Shown piece by piece: positions 35,695-44,512 of a stretch of 64,000 nt of DNA (within the stretch, counting starts at the first letter, position 1; the number at the start of each line of letters is the position of its first letter). The translations under genes were made by a program, and so were the position numbers. This DNA comes from an uncultured Erysipelotrichaceae bacterium (GTDB taxonomy: Bacteria > Bacillota_I > Bacilli_A > RF39 > UBA660), in NCBI GenBank assembly GCA_902764545.1, contig CACWWC010000002.1, positions 1 through 64,000 on the forward strand, in the 5' to 3' direction. The notes below the pieces were generated by a model. That model worked only from the letters and a program-made list of their open reading frames with translations. It searched no databases and was not told the origin of the DNA.

Positions 35695-35783
35695 TGGTGC
35701 CTAAGGCCGGACTTGAACCGGCACGAGGGTTGATTCTCGCAGGATTTTAAGTCCTGTGCGTCTACCAATTCCGCCACTCAGGC
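35695..35783 (-). tRNA. tRNA-Leu (TAA)
   Basis: 89 bases with a long variable arm, acceptor GCCTGAG/CTTAGGC, anticodon loop CTTAAAA with TAA, discriminator A, encoded CCA. Confidence 0.96.
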
Positions 35784-35786
35784 ACA

Positions 35787-35862
35787 TGGTGACCTGTATG
35801 AGATTCGAACTCATGACCCTTTGATTAAAAGTCAAATGCTCTACCAACTGAGCTAACAGATC
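35787..35862 (-). tRNA. tRNA-Lys (TTT)
   Basis: 76 bases, acceptor GATCTGT/ACAGGTC with one U-G, anticodon loop CTTTTAA with TTT, encoded CCA. Confidence 0.96.
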
Positions 35863-35875
35863 ATATAAATTAAAA

Positions 35876-35950
35876 TGGCTGCCTCGGTTAGATTCGAACT
35901 AACGCATGTCAGAGTCAAAGTCTGATGCCTTACCACTTGGCTACGAGGCA
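35876..35950 (-). tRNA. tRNA-Gln (TTG)
   Basis: 75 bases, acceptor TGCCTCG/CGAGGCA, anticodon loop CTTTGAC with TTG, discriminator G, encoded CCA. Confidence 0.96.
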
Positions 35951-35960
35951 AACTCAAAAG

Positions 35961-36045
35961 TGGTGGAGAGAGATGGATTCGAACCATCGAACTCAAAGAG
36001 AACAGATTTACAGTCTGTCGCGTTTAGCCACTTCGCTACCTCTCC
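35961..36045 (-). tRNA. tRNA-Tyr (GTA)
   Basis: 85 bases with a long variable arm as bacterial tRNA-Tyr, anticodon loop CTGTAAA with GTA, encoded CCA. Confidence 0.96.
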
Positions 36046-36052
36046 AAAAAAA

Positions 36053-36128
<76 letters not shown>

Positions 36129-36133
36129 ATAAA

Positions 36134-36210
36134 TGGTGGGCGATATAGGACTCGAACCTATGACCCCCTGCTTGTAAGGCAGGTGCTCTAACCAACTGAG
36201 CTAATCGCCC
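36134..36210 (-). tRNA. tRNA-Val (TAC)
   Basis: 77 bases, acceptor GGGCGAT/ATCGCCC, anticodon loop CTTACAA with TAC, encoded CCA. First gene of the tRNA operon. Confidence 0.96.
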
Positions 36211-36234
36211 GAAAAAAACCAGTTGACAGTAATA

Positions 36235-36263
36235 AATATACCAATTTATATGGACTTTGTCAA
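36235..36263 (-). promoter_or_regulatory. tRNA operon promoter
   Basis: TTGACA at 36258-36263 and TATATT at 36235-36240 with a 17-base spacer, 25 bases before tRNA-Val. No other promoter-like site is seen in the tRNA block, so all twelve are probably one transcript. Confidence 0.85.
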
Positions 36264-36281
36264 TAAAAAAAGAGCTTTTTT

Positions 36282-36644
36282 TTAATTTTTAGAATAAAAA
36301 TCCAAAATCCATTTATCCAAATTTTTTTTTAGATTAGTAAAACCAAACTGAGTTTCTTTAATTTTACTTTTTTTAAACTTGTGTTCAGAATCTTTAACAC
36401 CTCTAATACTGAGCTTAAAGTGATTACCATCTGAATTGATTTCAAGAACCTTAACCAACAATCTGTCTCCAATCTTTGCATAATCATTTACATCGTTTAC
36501 AAAAGAATAAGAAACCTCCGAAATATGGACCAAACCACTTCTACCGTCTTCAAAAGATAAAAAAATGCCATACTTCTCAATTCCCGTAACCTTTCCCCAA
36601 ATACAATCACCAACTTTAATATTTTCTATATCATTCACAATCAA
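36282..36644 (-). CDS. S1-domain RNA-binding protein (YabR/CvfD-like)
   Basis: 120 residues. Residues 8-80 form one S1 domain: VGDCIWGKVTGIEKYGIFLS, GRSGLVHISEVS, and KVLEINSDGNHFKLSIR. A basic/Phe-rich tail of 40 residues follows. Proteins of this design in Bacilli (YabR, YugI, CvfD) bind ribosomes or RNA and affect translation and virulence or stress (family knowledge). ATG 36644 with GAGAGGTGT upstream. Single gene just upstream of the tRNA promoter. Confidence 0.85.
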   Translation of the reverse strand: MIVNDIENIKVGDCIWGKVTGIEKYGIFLSFEDGRSGLVHISEVSYSFVNDVNDYAKIGDRLLVKVLEINSDGNHFKLSIRGVKDSEHKFKKSKIKETQFGFTNLKKNLDKWILDFYSKN

Positions 36645-36719
36645 TAAACACCTCTCAGAATAATTTAAAATTTAAATCAATATAAACAATAGCAAAAATA
36701 TTATAACATAAAAATAGAT

Positions 36720-36748
36720 TTGTTTAAATATAAATAAAATGTTATAAT
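36720..36748 (+). promoter_or_regulatory. Promoter of the Nfu-type gene
   Basis: TTGTTT at 36720-36725 and TATAAT at 36743-36748 with a 17-base spacer, 17 bases before the ATG. Confidence 0.7.
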
Positions 36749-36765
36749 TTATCTGGTGATAAAAA

Positions 36766-37002
36766 ATGAACGACAAAGAAATTGAAATAAAAATAAAAAA
36801 TCTACTAGAAAAAATGAGACCTTTTTTAATTAACGATGGAGGTGACTTAGAATTTATAAAGTATGAAGATCATAAAGTCTATATAAAACTTTCTGGAGCA
36901 TGTAAAGATTGCTCGATGCTAGACATTACCTTAAAAGATGGAATTGAGGAAATGATTACAACAGAAATTCCAGAAGTAACAGAAGTTATCAATATTCAAT
37001 AA
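36766..37002 (+). CDS. Nfu-type Fe-S scaffold/carrier protein (NifU C-terminal domain)
   Basis: 78 residues, a single NifU C-terminal domain: MRPFLINDGGDLEFIKYE, then KLSGACKDCSMLDITLKDGI with the CxxC that holds a [4Fe-4S] cluster at a dimer interface, and the acidic end. It would pass clusters from the SUF system to targets. ATG 36766 with GGTGAT upstream. Single gene with its own promoter and terminator, not next to suf. Confidence 0.93.
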   Translation: MNDKEIEIKIKNLLEKMRPFLINDGGDLEFIKYEDHKVYIKLSGACKDCSMLDITLKDGIEEMITTEIPEVTEVINIQ

Positions 37003-37006
37003 AAAA

Positions 37007-37044
37007 GAAAAGGATTAATCTATAAAGATAATAATCCTTTTTTT
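37007..37044 (+). terminator. Terminator of the Nfu-type gene
   Basis: AAAAGGATTA / TAATCCTTTT stem followed by T on the plus strand; the A run on the other side allows a second use by the convergent 413-residue gene. Confidence 0.85.
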
Positions 37045-37066
37045 ACTGAACAAAATAATAGAAAAC

Positions 37067-38308
37067 TTACATTACACGGCCTTTTGCAGACTCATCAGAA
37101 TTAATTAGTGAGTCAATCTCTTGTGCAATTTGCATATCATTATTATACTTTTCACCCTGAACCCTAATGAAATTTTTATTCATTTCAATATCATTTCTTG
37201 CAATTTCAGCAATTCTCATATTTTCGTCACAATCTCTTTGAAGTTCACCATAATACTTTCGTAATTGTGACATTTTATCATCCAAAACATCACGAGCATG
37301 AAGAGCATCATTTTTCGCTTTCTGAGCATCTTCTGCGACTCTTTTCATTGAGTCTTGTGCATTCAACATATCACTTTTAGTTACATCCCTTTTTTCCTGT
37401 AATTTCAATATCATGCTTTTTAGATTATTAAACTCTCTTAGCTGCGTAGAAGGTGATACGTAGTTTAACTGAACATTTTTCTCAATTAAATTATCATCAC
37501 TGTCAAAAACAAATTCATCAATAGCTGCCAAAGATTGGCTTGTTGGACGTTCCTCGACAACAATAGGCATATCTCTTTCTTCTATTTTGCTGACTGGAGA
37601 GTTACTCTTCAATAACTCTTGAACATCGAATGTAGGAGCAAGTTTAAACATAGATTCAAAACTAATTTTGGGAATACTAAGCGTTTTTTTGTCAACAGGA
37701 AAATCAACACTTTCATTAGAAAAAACAAACTTAGGATTTCCATATGAAAAATCATCTAAAGCACCATCATATTTCTTCTTTGCAATGCCCTCTGCATCAT
37801 ATTTGTCCAACTTTGCTGCAGAAGCCCCAGAATGTAAAACTCTCATTCTTTCAATTTCTTCACGTATTTCAGCTCTTATTTTATCAATGTCAGATTCTTC
37901 AATAGAATCATCATTACCATCATTTACCTGATCAGATGCAATCACAATCGTATCATCAACGTCTGATAACTGAGAACTGCTTGTTTTAGATTCCTCAAGC
38001 AACAAACTATATATATCTGAAGCATTTTTGTACGCATTTACATACATTTTTCTAACTAACTTAATGGCTCTTGCACTCTCTATCAAAGCAGTTTCAAAAG
38101 GAAGAAAAACTACAACATCATCGTTATCAAGCAAAACATTACTTGTGCTAGAAGCATCAACAGTTTTGCGAGAATCAGCTAAAAAATCATTATAATTACC
38201 AACAATTGAATTGTATGACTTTGGTCTTGTTTTTATTTGGCGAGGCAATTGTTTCCCAAAGCACTCATTATACCCCACATTTAATAACTGAAAATTCCCA
38301 CTTACCAT
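37067..38308 (-). CDS. Coiled-coil protein, 413 residues, partner of a DUF1292 gene
   Basis: Not recognised. The N-terminal 130 residues have a basic start (KQLPRQIKTRPKSYNS) and a hydrophobic patch VVVFLPFETALIESARAIKL. A disordered acidic middle follows. Residues 285-405 form a long coiled coil rich in Asp, Met, Ala and Gln (DSMKRVAEDAQKAKNDAL). No signal peptide or anchor. ATG 38308 with GAGGAGG upstream. It is 15 bases after a DUF1292 gene, the same layout as 54571-56519. Codon use is less A+T-skewed than the neighbours. Confidence 0.6.
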   Translation of the reverse strand: MVSGNFQLLNVGYNECFGKQLPRQIKTRPKSYNSIVGNYNDFLADSRKTVDASSTSNVLLDNDDVVVFLPFETALIESARAIKLVRKMYVNAYKNASDIYSLLLEESKTSSSQLSDVDDTIVIASDQVNDGNDDSIEESDIDKIRAEIREEIERMRVLHSGASAAKLDKYDAEGIAKKKYDGALDDFSYGNPKFVFSNESVDFPVDKKTLSIPKISFESMFKLAPTFDVQELLKSNSPVSKIEERDMPIVVEERPTSQSLAAIDEFVFDSDDNLIEKNVQLNYVSPSTQLREFNNLKSMILKLQEKRDVTKSDMLNAQDSMKRVAEDAQKAKNDALHARDVLDDKMSQLRKYYGELQRDCDENMRIAEIARNDIEMNKNFIRVQGEKYNNDMQIAQEIDSLINSDESAKGRVM

Positions 38309-38323
38309 AGGTAAAAACCTCCT

Positions 38324-38602
38324 CTATTCAGATTTTGATAATTCACGTAAAACATCTTTTACTCTGTTCCACTCATCTTCATCATCAACACCAAGCAACT
38401 TTGGATCCCCAGAAGAACGGTCAACATGCGAAACATAAACTGTTACATTATCATTTTCATCTTTCTCATTTTTGGTATATATAACATATTCTTTCTTATT
38501 ATCTTTAAATTCAAATGCCAAAATAACTTCTACTTCTTCAATAGAACCATCTTCCGCAACAATTGACATCATCTTCTTATTATCTAAATCTTGATTTTCC
38601 AT
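38324..38602 (-). CDS. DUF1292 family protein (YrzB-like), copy 1
   Basis: About 92 residues. The DUF1292 layout is clear: SIVAEDGSIEEVEVILAFEF, a central YVIYTKNEKDENDNV strand pair, and VDDEDEWNRVKDVLREL at the end. The family is small, acidic and of unknown role; in Bacillus yrzB sits with yrrK and yrzL. ATG 38602 with GGGAGG upstream, so the frame upstream to 38644 is not used. A second copy lies at 56259-56519. Confidence 0.85.
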   Translation of the reverse strand: MENQDLDNKKMMSIVAEDGSIEEVEVILAFEFKDNKKEYVIYTKNEKDENDNVTVYVSHVDRSSGDPKLLGVDDEDEWNRVKDVLRELSKSE

Positions 38603-38667
38603 ATTTAATCCTCCCTTATTATTCATATAATATAATTCTATCATATTTTTTTATAATTACAAGATTT

Positions 38668-38949
38668 TTATTTTAATTTTTTTAAAACAAAAATATTAGC
38701 ACCAAAACTACAATAATTGTTAATATAACTGTCTAAATATTTATAATTATTAATATGTTTTACTTTATTGCTTGTATCATCATAAAAACCCTTTAGTCTC
38801 ACCATATCATATGAAAAATCACCAACAATATAATCATATGGGATAAAATAATCAGTGATTTTTTCAATTATATCATCATAAAAACATTCTAAATCATTTC
38901 TAATTATTTCATAATCAATACCATTAACACATATTTTCTTTTTCTTCAT
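38668..38949 (-). CDS. yutD: YutD family protein (DUF1027)
   Basis: 93 residues. YIVGDFSYDMVRLKGFYDD in the middle and YINNYCSFGANIFVLKK at the end are the signature of YutD, a conserved small Bacilli protein of unknown activity. ATG 38949 is preferred to the TTG at 38958. In Bacillus subtilis yutD lies near yunB, and the same neighbourhood is kept here. Confidence 0.85.
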   Translation of the reverse strand: MKKKKICVNGIDYEIIRNDLECFYDDIIEKITDYFIPYDYIVGDFSYDMVRLKGFYDDTSNKVKHINNYKYLDSYINNYCSFGANIFVLKKLK

Positions 38950-39010
38950 ATTTCTCAACCTCTAATATGATTATACCATTTTTTACATTTTATATTAATA
39001 GATTTTTATA

Positions 39011-39718
39011 TTACCTATTCATCATTGAAAAGTATTCTGGAATATCACCTTTTATTATATCTGCAGTAATAGGCTCTTTAACTCTAATCTTAAATTTCTT
39101 AGAATTTACAGGCATACTAACTTGACTATTAACTTCAACATTTGCAAAAGTTTCAATAAAAATATTATTTATTCCATATTCCTTGATATTAAAATCAATA
39201 TCAACTTTTATACTATCAACAAATGACAACTTTAAAGGAATATTTGGCCCAACATTAGAAAAAAGCGTTGACCCCCTAGTGGCATTAAAACTCACCTCAC
39301 AAAGAAAACCATTTTTTATATACTTATATTTATTTTGATTATAATAATGAAAATCGTATTTATCAAAATTGCCATGTTCAATTTCAGACAAATTATTTTC
39401 TATAGTTTTGGCCAACATGTTTTTATATTTGTTAATCTCAGAAAAATTATAATTCAATTTCATATCATCGATTTTTAAGTATTGATTAACATCAGAACTA
39501 TTGATTTCTGAAATAGATTGATTGACAACACGAGAAACTACTCTTTCTGATTCTGTCTTTACATAATTGCTTAAAATTAAATTTAATCTTTTATCCACAC
39601 TTATTAACAAAAAAAAAGATAATGCAATAACAATAAACAAACTAAAAAGAAAAATCCGTTTTTTTAATCTTTTTTTATTAAAATGACATCTTCCCCTATT
39701 TTTATTATTTGTTTCCAT
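39011..39718 (-). CDS. yunB: Sporulation protein YunB-like
   Basis: 235 residues. Basic start, one membrane helix (about residues 21-41), then an outside domain with VVSRVVNQSISEI near residue 60, the ATRGSTLFSNVGPNIPLKLS block and a beta-rich end with KIRVKEPITADI. These match YunB, a forespore-membrane protein needed for normal sporulation. The gene overlaps the end of the YlmC-like gene by 55 bases. No strong ribosome site precedes the ATG at 39718, so the start is less sure; translation may be coupled to the upstream gene. Confidence 0.82.
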   Translation of the reverse strand: METNNKNRGRCHFNKKRLKKRIFLFSLFIVIALSFFLLISVDKRLNLILSNYVKTESERVVSRVVNQSISEINSSDVNQYLKIDDMKLNYNFSEINKYKNMLAKTIENNLSEIEHGNFDKYDFHYYNQNKYKYIKNGFLCEVSFNATRGSTLFSNVGPNIPLKLSFVDSIKVDIDFNIKEYGINNIFIETFANVEVNSQVSMPVNSKKFKIRVKEPITADIIKGDIPEYFSMMNR

Positions 39719-39888
39719 TCAATTCTTGTATCACTTTCCCTGTTCAAAGAAAAAAAACTTTTTCCATAATCTATAATTAATGCATCAATTTTACCTTCAT
39801 CGCTAATAAGTACATCTATTATATTTCCAACATTACTACCACTTGTAATATCTACTATTTTCTTTGACTGAAGTTCTGATAGTCTCAA
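39664..39888 (-). CDS. YlmC/YmxH family protein (PRC-barrel)
   Basis: 74 residues. RLSELQSKKIVDITSGSNVG, then IDVLISDEGKIDALIIDYGK and the end WKQIIKIGEDVILI are the PRC-barrel layout of YlmC/YmxH. Members are made in sporulation; the activity is unknown. TTG start at 39888 with AGGTGAT upstream is more likely than GTG at 39897. It lies 34 bases downstream of sigG, as ylmC lies near sigG in Bacillus. Confidence 0.85.
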   Translation of the reverse strand: MRLSELQSKKIVDITSGSNVGNIIDVLISDEGKIDALIIDYGKSFFSLNRESDTRIEWKQIIKIGEDVILIKKD

Positions 39889-39922
39889 AATAATCACCTA
39901 GTAAGTTATACGTAATCAATAA

Positions 39923-40696
39923 TTAATTTAGTACTTTTTTTAGTTCTTTAACAGCTTTTTTTTCTAATCTTGAAACCTGAGCCTGACTAATATCTAATTC
40001 GTCTGCTATTTCCATTTGAGTCTTACCTATGACAAATCTTTGATCTAAAATAAATCTATCTCTTTCAGATAAATTATCTATCGCATTTTTTAAGATTACT
40101 TTATCAGAAAAATCTTCATCAACAGAATTATCTATAATTTGCTCATATAAATAAATTGTATCCCCACCATCATTATATATTGGTTCATACATACTTACCG
40201 GATCTTTCATTGAATTTAAAGCATTATAAACATCATATTCAGTAACATTAAAATGAAGAGCAATACTGTCATAAGACGCTTCACAACCATATTTTTGATA
40301 ATAATCATCAATATATTTTACGATTTTAAAAGATAAATCTTTCAATGATCTACTTACACGAAGAGAATTATCATCTCTTATAAATCTTTTAATTTCACCA
40401 AGTATCATTGGAACAGCATATGTTGAAAATTGAACATTGTACTTTAAATCAAAATTATCAATTGCCTTAACTAATCCAACACATCCTACCTGAAATAAAT
40501 CATCCATATTATCAGTTTTATTATAAAACTTTCTAAGTACTGACAAAACCAATTTCAAATTTCCTTCTATGAGTAAATCTCTAGCAAATAAATCTCCCGA
40601 ATGCATTTTTTCAAATAAATGTTTTTGTTCGTCTGATGAATATGTACATAATTTGCTAGTATTAATCCCACTAATATCAACTTTGTACCTTCCCAT
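39923..40696 (-). CDS. sigG: Forespore-specific sigma factor SigG
   Basis: RNA polymerase sigma factor that drives late forespore genes. 257 residues. Region 1 stretch YKVDISGINTSKL is typical of SigG rather than SigF. Region 2 has LFQVGCVGLVKAIDNFD and FSTYAVPMILGEIKRFIRDD, region 3 VSRSLKDL, region 4 GKTQMEIADELDISQAQVSR. ATG 40696 with GAGGTGATT upstream. No neighbouring sigE or spoIIGA gene lies in the window. Presence of sigG is direct evidence for sporulation genes in this genome. Confidence 0.95.
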   Translation of the reverse strand: MGRYKVDISGINTSKLCTYSSDEQKHLFEKMHSGDLFARDLLIEGNLKLVLSVLRKFYNKTDNMDDLFQVGCVGLVKAIDNFDLKYNVQFSTYAVPMILGEIKRFIRDDNSLRVSRSLKDLSFKIVKYIDDYYQKYGCEASYDSIALHFNVTEYDVYNALNSMKDPVSMYEPIYNDGGDTIYLYEQIIDNSVDEDFSDKVILKNAIDNLSERDRFILDQRFVIGKTQMEIADELDISQAQVSRLEKKAVKELKKVLN

Positions 40697-40743
40697 ATTT
40701 AATCACCTCAAATAAATTATGAGAAGAAAAGTTTAATAATATT

Positions 40744-40771
40744 CAAAAAGGGAGTAAAAACTACTCCCTTT
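40744..40771 (-). terminator. Terminator of trmL
   Basis: AAAGGGAGTA / TACTCCCTTT stem with a five-base loop and a T run on the minus strand. Confidence 0.85.
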
Positions 40772-41270
40772 CAAGCCAGTCAGCACCTTTATGCGGTTCA
40801 TACTTTAACAAGTTATTATAATTTTGCTGACGTAAAACTTCGTATATAGCAATCGCCACACTATTAGATACATTTAAAGCTCTTACATTATCAGTCATTG
40901 GTATTCTCATACAAGAATCCAAATTATCTTTCAATATATCCTTAGGAATTCCAGTAGACTCCTTGCCAAATATTAAATATATATTATCATTACAATCACT
41001 AAAATCAAAATCAGTATGTGGCTTCTTTCCATATCTGGTAAAAAAATAATACTTTCCTTTGTTTTTAGTCTTAAACTCATCAAAAGAATCATAAACTTCA
41101 TAATCTAACTTATCAATATAATTTACACCACTTCTCCTTAAATGTGCATCATCAAGTAGAAAACCTAAAGGTTTTATAAGATGTAATTTAGTATTCGTCG
41201 CAACACATGTTCTCATAATGTTACCAGTATTTTGTGGAATTTCAGGTTGATATAAAACAATATTATTCAT
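40761..41270 (-). CDS. trmL: tRNA (cytidine/uridine-34 2'-O)-methyltransferase
   Basis: SPOUT methyltransferase that methylates the ribose of wobble base 34 in tRNA-Leu. 169 residues. Motifs: NIVLYQPEIPQNTGNIMRTC at the start, YLIFGKESTGIP, and the knot MTDNVRALNVSNSVAIAIYE. ATG 41270 with GGAGG upstream; the longer frame to 41315 has no ribosome site. tRNA-Leu(TAA), a typical target, is encoded at 35695-35783. Confidence 0.95.
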   Translation of the reverse strand: MNNIVLYQPEIPQNTGNIMRTCVATNTKLHLIKPLGFLLDDAHLRRSGVNYIDKLDYEVYDSFDEFKTKNKGKYYFFTRYGKKPHTDFDFSDCNDNIYLIFGKESTGIPKDILKDNLDSCMRIPMTDNVRALNVSNSVAIAIYEVLRQQNYNNLLKYEPHKGADWLERE

Positions 41271-41301
41271 AAAAAACCTCCAATAGAAAAGAATAAATAA
41301 A

Positions 41302-41829
41302 TTATTCTTCTTCATTAATATTATTTAACTCTAGAAAATTATCTACCTTAGTTATCTTTAATTCTTCATTCTTAGACTGCAAAATTCCATCAATTTTGCC
41401 ATCTCTAAAAATAACAAAAGCCGGAAAACCATTCTTTAATTTAGTCTTAAACACATATTTATCATTAAAGTCATTAACAAAATCATCTTTATCAATACCA
41501 TTCAAGTTTAAGTAAACTATTTTATCATTCATTTCACTATAATTAACATATTTTTTTAATTTTTTTTCAAAACTTCTACAATTGTCATCACTAGAAATAC
41601 ATATATATATAACTGAATTTGGAACATCAACAACATAATGATCAAGATCTTCATATCCTATTTCAGACAAAGTTCCCCTAATTACAGGGATCTCTTTCTT
41701 ATAATCATTATATACATTATAACATCTACATAAATACCAAACAAAACAACCAAATAGAATGAAAACAATAATTAAAATAACATAGTTTTTAAAAAAGTTT
41801 TTTTCTTTATTATTATTTTTAATACTCAT
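41302..41829 (-). CDS. Membrane-anchored thioredoxin-fold-like protein without CxxC
   Basis: About 175 residues. One N-terminal membrane helix (YVILIIVFILFGCFVWYL) after a Lys/Asn-rich start, then an outside domain with VIYICISSDDNCRSFEKKL, VYLNLNGIDKDD and the cis-Pro-like GFPAFVIFRDGKI. That order fits a thioredoxin fold, but the usual CxxC is replaced by DDNC with a single Cys. Function unknown; perhaps a thiol-dependent holdase or reductase partner. ATG 41829 preferred; 41841 is an alternative. Confidence 0.6.
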   Translation of the reverse strand: MSIKNNNKEKNFFKNYVILIIVFILFGCFVWYLCRCYNVYNDYKKEIPVIRGTLSEIGYEDLDHYVVDVPNSVIYICISSDDNCRSFEKKLKKYVNYSEMNDKIVYLNLNGIDKDDFVNDFNDKYVFKTKLKNGFPAFVIFRDGKIDGILQSKNEELKITKVDNFLELNNINEEE

Positions 41830-41866
41830 TGATAACCACATCCTAAAACTATTCTATCATATATTT

Positions 41867-44062
41867 TTATTTTTTATTAATAGTTTTTGAAACATTTATT
41901 TTTTTTAACAGTTTTTCGATAAAAATAATATCTTCATCATAAAAATCGAGTCTATGAATATAACAATCATTATTCTCAAGTTTTCTTACTAATTCATAAT
42001 TTAAAACATGTGTATTAATTCCATCATAAAATACAGGAAATTTTCTTTTCTTTTGATCTATCAAAAAATATGAATATTCATTCTTCTCTAATCCCAAAAT
42101 GTTACCCTTAATAAACATATTCTCAACTCTACCATAATCCATTATCTCAAAAATGCCTGAACCAATTATTTCGTTGTATAATTTGACAAAGTTCATAGTC
42201 TCAACGTCAGATAACTCCACAGAAAGAGGAATATTTTTTAGTCCAATTTTATTTAAAAAGTATGCAGTGTAAATGTTTAAAACATTTAACCCATATCCGC
42301 CAACAACACAATAACCAGAATAATTAAAATAGTCAGAAGTTAAATATTTATAATCTTTATCCAAATCATATTTAAATTTACATCTATCTAAAAATAAAAA
42401 TACATTACTATGTTTTGAATATTTTTGATATAACAATTTATTACATACATAAATCCTATCAAAATTGTATTCAAAACATTTTAATAATTGTTCTTCTGTA
42501 TGAACAGAACACGTATAACCTGTTTTAAAATTGGTTTTTTTTGACAATTCAAAATAAAAATCTCTTTCTTCAAATTTTGGAATATCTTTCTTTCTTTTCT
42601 CATTTAAACATTCTACTAACTTTCGTCTCAGCTCATTTATTTCCTTTATTTGAATAAACACATTTTCATCTCTATGTATATTTATCGTTCCAACATCGTA
42701 AGGAGAATTTCCTAGTTTAGATAAATGCCTTATAAATGTTGAATCATCTATAGGAGCATTGTTAGCAGTTTGAACAATACTTCCCTCTACACTTGCAGAA
42801 TTATAGCCATCATCTATTGTTATCAAAAGATGATTTCCAATTGTGGCAGTAACATTGAAATTAACCTTATCTTTATATAAACCATTTTTTATATTCTTAT
42901 ACTCATTTTCCAATAAATAATCATGTGTTTTCATAAGAACATCATCAGAAACTAAATCCAATCTATTATCAATAAAACAAATTCCCTTTGCTTTACTACA
43001 TAGATTCATATTATTATCATATAAATAATTAACAATCATTCCACGCTTATTATTAAATAACCTAACAGCATCAAATTGATTTAACTCACAGCCATCATAT
43101 AACTCAATTTTTATCTTATCTTTATACCTTGAAACCTTACCTACTTCTAATCCAATATGATTAGGATTTTTCTCATTAATAAACTTCTTGCCACTAATAT
43201 TAAACATATGCCCTAAAGTAAAATCTCTATTAAAAATCGTTTTTAATCTTGATAATTCATATAAAATATCGACATTGTCTCCATCAATCAATCTTCTATA
43301 TAGTCTCGTAATAAATCCAACATATAAAGGACTCTTCATTCTCCCTTCAATTTTAAAACTATAAATACTACTATTCAATAATCTCTTAATTTCTGATGCA
43401 GTATTTAATTCTTTCATACTTAATAAATACTTGTTTTTTTCAATCATTTTTTCAGAAGACATTAAACTAAAAGGCATTCGGCAACACCCGGCACATTCAC
43501 CTCTATTGCCACTTCTACCACCTAGCATACTACTCATTAAACAACAACCTGAATAAGAAACACAAAGTGCACCATGAATAAAAGCTTCTTTTTCTATATC
43601 AACATTTACTCTATCTATATCATCAATTGATAATTCTCTTGAAAAGACTACCCTTTTCACACCTAATTTACTAAATAATAAACAAGTATCCACTGATGAA
43701 TTGTTTGCCTGAGTTGAAGCATGTATTTCTAAATTTGGAAACTTTTTTCTAAGTAAACATATCATACCAAAATCCTGAACAATTAAAGCGTCAACACCAT
43801 TTTTGTGCAAAAATCTAGCTTGTTCTATAAAGTCATCAACTTCTTCATTTTTTATTAAAGTGTTCATGGTTACATATATTTTAACACCATATATATGGCA
43901 AAATTCAATTGCTTTAACTAAATCATCAATTGAAAAATTAGTAGCAAACTTACGCGCCCCATAATTAACCCCAGAAACATAAACAGCATCACATCCATTG
44001 TAAACAGCCTGAAGTAAACACTCCATATCCCCAGCTGGAACAAGCAATTCATGTTTTTTCAT
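41867..44062 (-). CDS. U32 family peptidase-like protein, long form (RlhA/YrrO type)
   Basis: 731 residues. N-terminal barrel: LLVPAGDMECLLQAVYNGCD, YVSGVNYGARKFATNFS, and the U32 signature with EAFIHGALCVSYSGCCLMS and GNRGECAGCCRMPF, where the Cys probably hold an Fe-S cluster. Then comes a long C-terminal part of DUF3656 type (about residues 380-480 and on). E. coli RlhA with this layout hydroxylates 23S rRNA C2501; others aid tRNA or prephenate-dependent modification. ATG 44062 with GGGTGATT upstream. Preceded by a divergent small gene overlapping by 12 bases. Confidence 0.9.
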   Translation of the reverse strand: MKKHELLVPAGDMECLLQAVYNGCDAVYVSGVNYGARKFATNFSIDDLVKAIEFCHIYGVKIYVTMNTLIKNEEVDDFIEQARFLHKNGVDALIVQDFGMICLLRKKFPNLEIHASTQANNSSVDTCLLFSKLGVKRVVFSRELSIDDIDRVNVDIEKEAFIHGALCVSYSGCCLMSSMLGGRSGNRGECAGCCRMPFSLMSSEKMIEKNKYLLSMKELNTASEIKRLLNSSIYSFKIEGRMKSPLYVGFITRLYRRLIDGDNVDILYELSRLKTIFNRDFTLGHMFNISGKKFINEKNPNHIGLEVGKVSRYKDKIKIELYDGCELNQFDAVRLFNNKRGMIVNYLYDNNMNLCSKAKGICFIDNRLDLVSDDVLMKTHDYLLENEYKNIKNGLYKDKVNFNVTATIGNHLLITIDDGYNSASVEGSIVQTANNAPIDDSTFIRHLSKLGNSPYDVGTINIHRDENVFIQIKEINELRRKLVECLNEKRKKDIPKFEERDFYFELSKKTNFKTGYTCSVHTEEQLLKCFEYNFDRIYVCNKLLYQKYSKHSNVFLFLDRCKFKYDLDKDYKYLTSDYFNYSGYCVVGGYGLNVLNIYTAYFLNKIGLKNIPLSVELSDVETMNFVKLYNEIIGSGIFEIMDYGRVENMFIKGNILGLEKNEYSYFLIDQKKRKFPVFYDGINTHVLNYELVRKLENNDCYIHRLDFYDEDIIFIEKLLKKINVSKTINKK

Positions 44063-44488
44063 ACAATCACCCCAAATATCAAAGCTATTATAACATTTTT
44101 ATTATTTTTTGGAATATATTTTATTATGAATTATAATATTAATCAAAGACTTGAGCAAATAAAAATTGAAAATTATATATGGATAATCTATTTAATAATA
44201 ATAGGACTATCATATTATGCAAATTACTTTGAAAAAGATTATTTTATAAATAAGAATGTGGAAAGCAAAGAAAAATACCGAAAAATCAACGCAATTATTT
44301 TTTCGGCACTAATAATTATCTACGGATACTTTGAAAATGACGCAATTAAATCCTATATAAGTAATAAAGACGATAAATATAATAAACTCATACTAATTGC
44401 ATCCACTGCAATATTAATCTCAGGATTTATATTTTTATATATTATAATAGATGACTCAAACTTAGAAACAGAAATTGCCTTTAACTAA
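44051..44488 (+). CDS. Hypothetical membrane protein, about four helices
   Basis: 145 residues from the ATG at 44051: hydrophobic segments near residues 11-27, 43-60, 84-97 and 117-136. The charged pieces between them are Lys/Asn-rich. Not recognised. No good ribosome site precedes the ATG, which overlaps the divergent U32 gene by 12 bases; a start at the ATG of MNYNINQRLE (44126) would drop the first helix. It ends at the perfect palindromic terminator at 44489-44512, which supports a real transcript. Confidence 0.5.
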   Translation: MFFHTITPNIKAIITFLLFFGIYFIMNYNINQRLEQIKIENYIWIIYLIIIGLSYYANYFEKDYFINKNVESKEKYRKINAIIFSALIIIYGYFENDAIKSYISNKDDKYNKLILIASTAILISGFIFLYIIIDDSNLETEIAFN

Positions 44489-44512
44489 AAAAATAGGATT
44501 AATCCTATTTTT
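44489..44512. terminator. Bidirectional palindromic terminator
   Basis: AAAAATAGGATT directly followed by AATCCTATTTTT: a perfect inverted repeat with no loop beyond the centre, between the plus-strand membrane gene and convergent rubrerythrin. Confidence 0.85.
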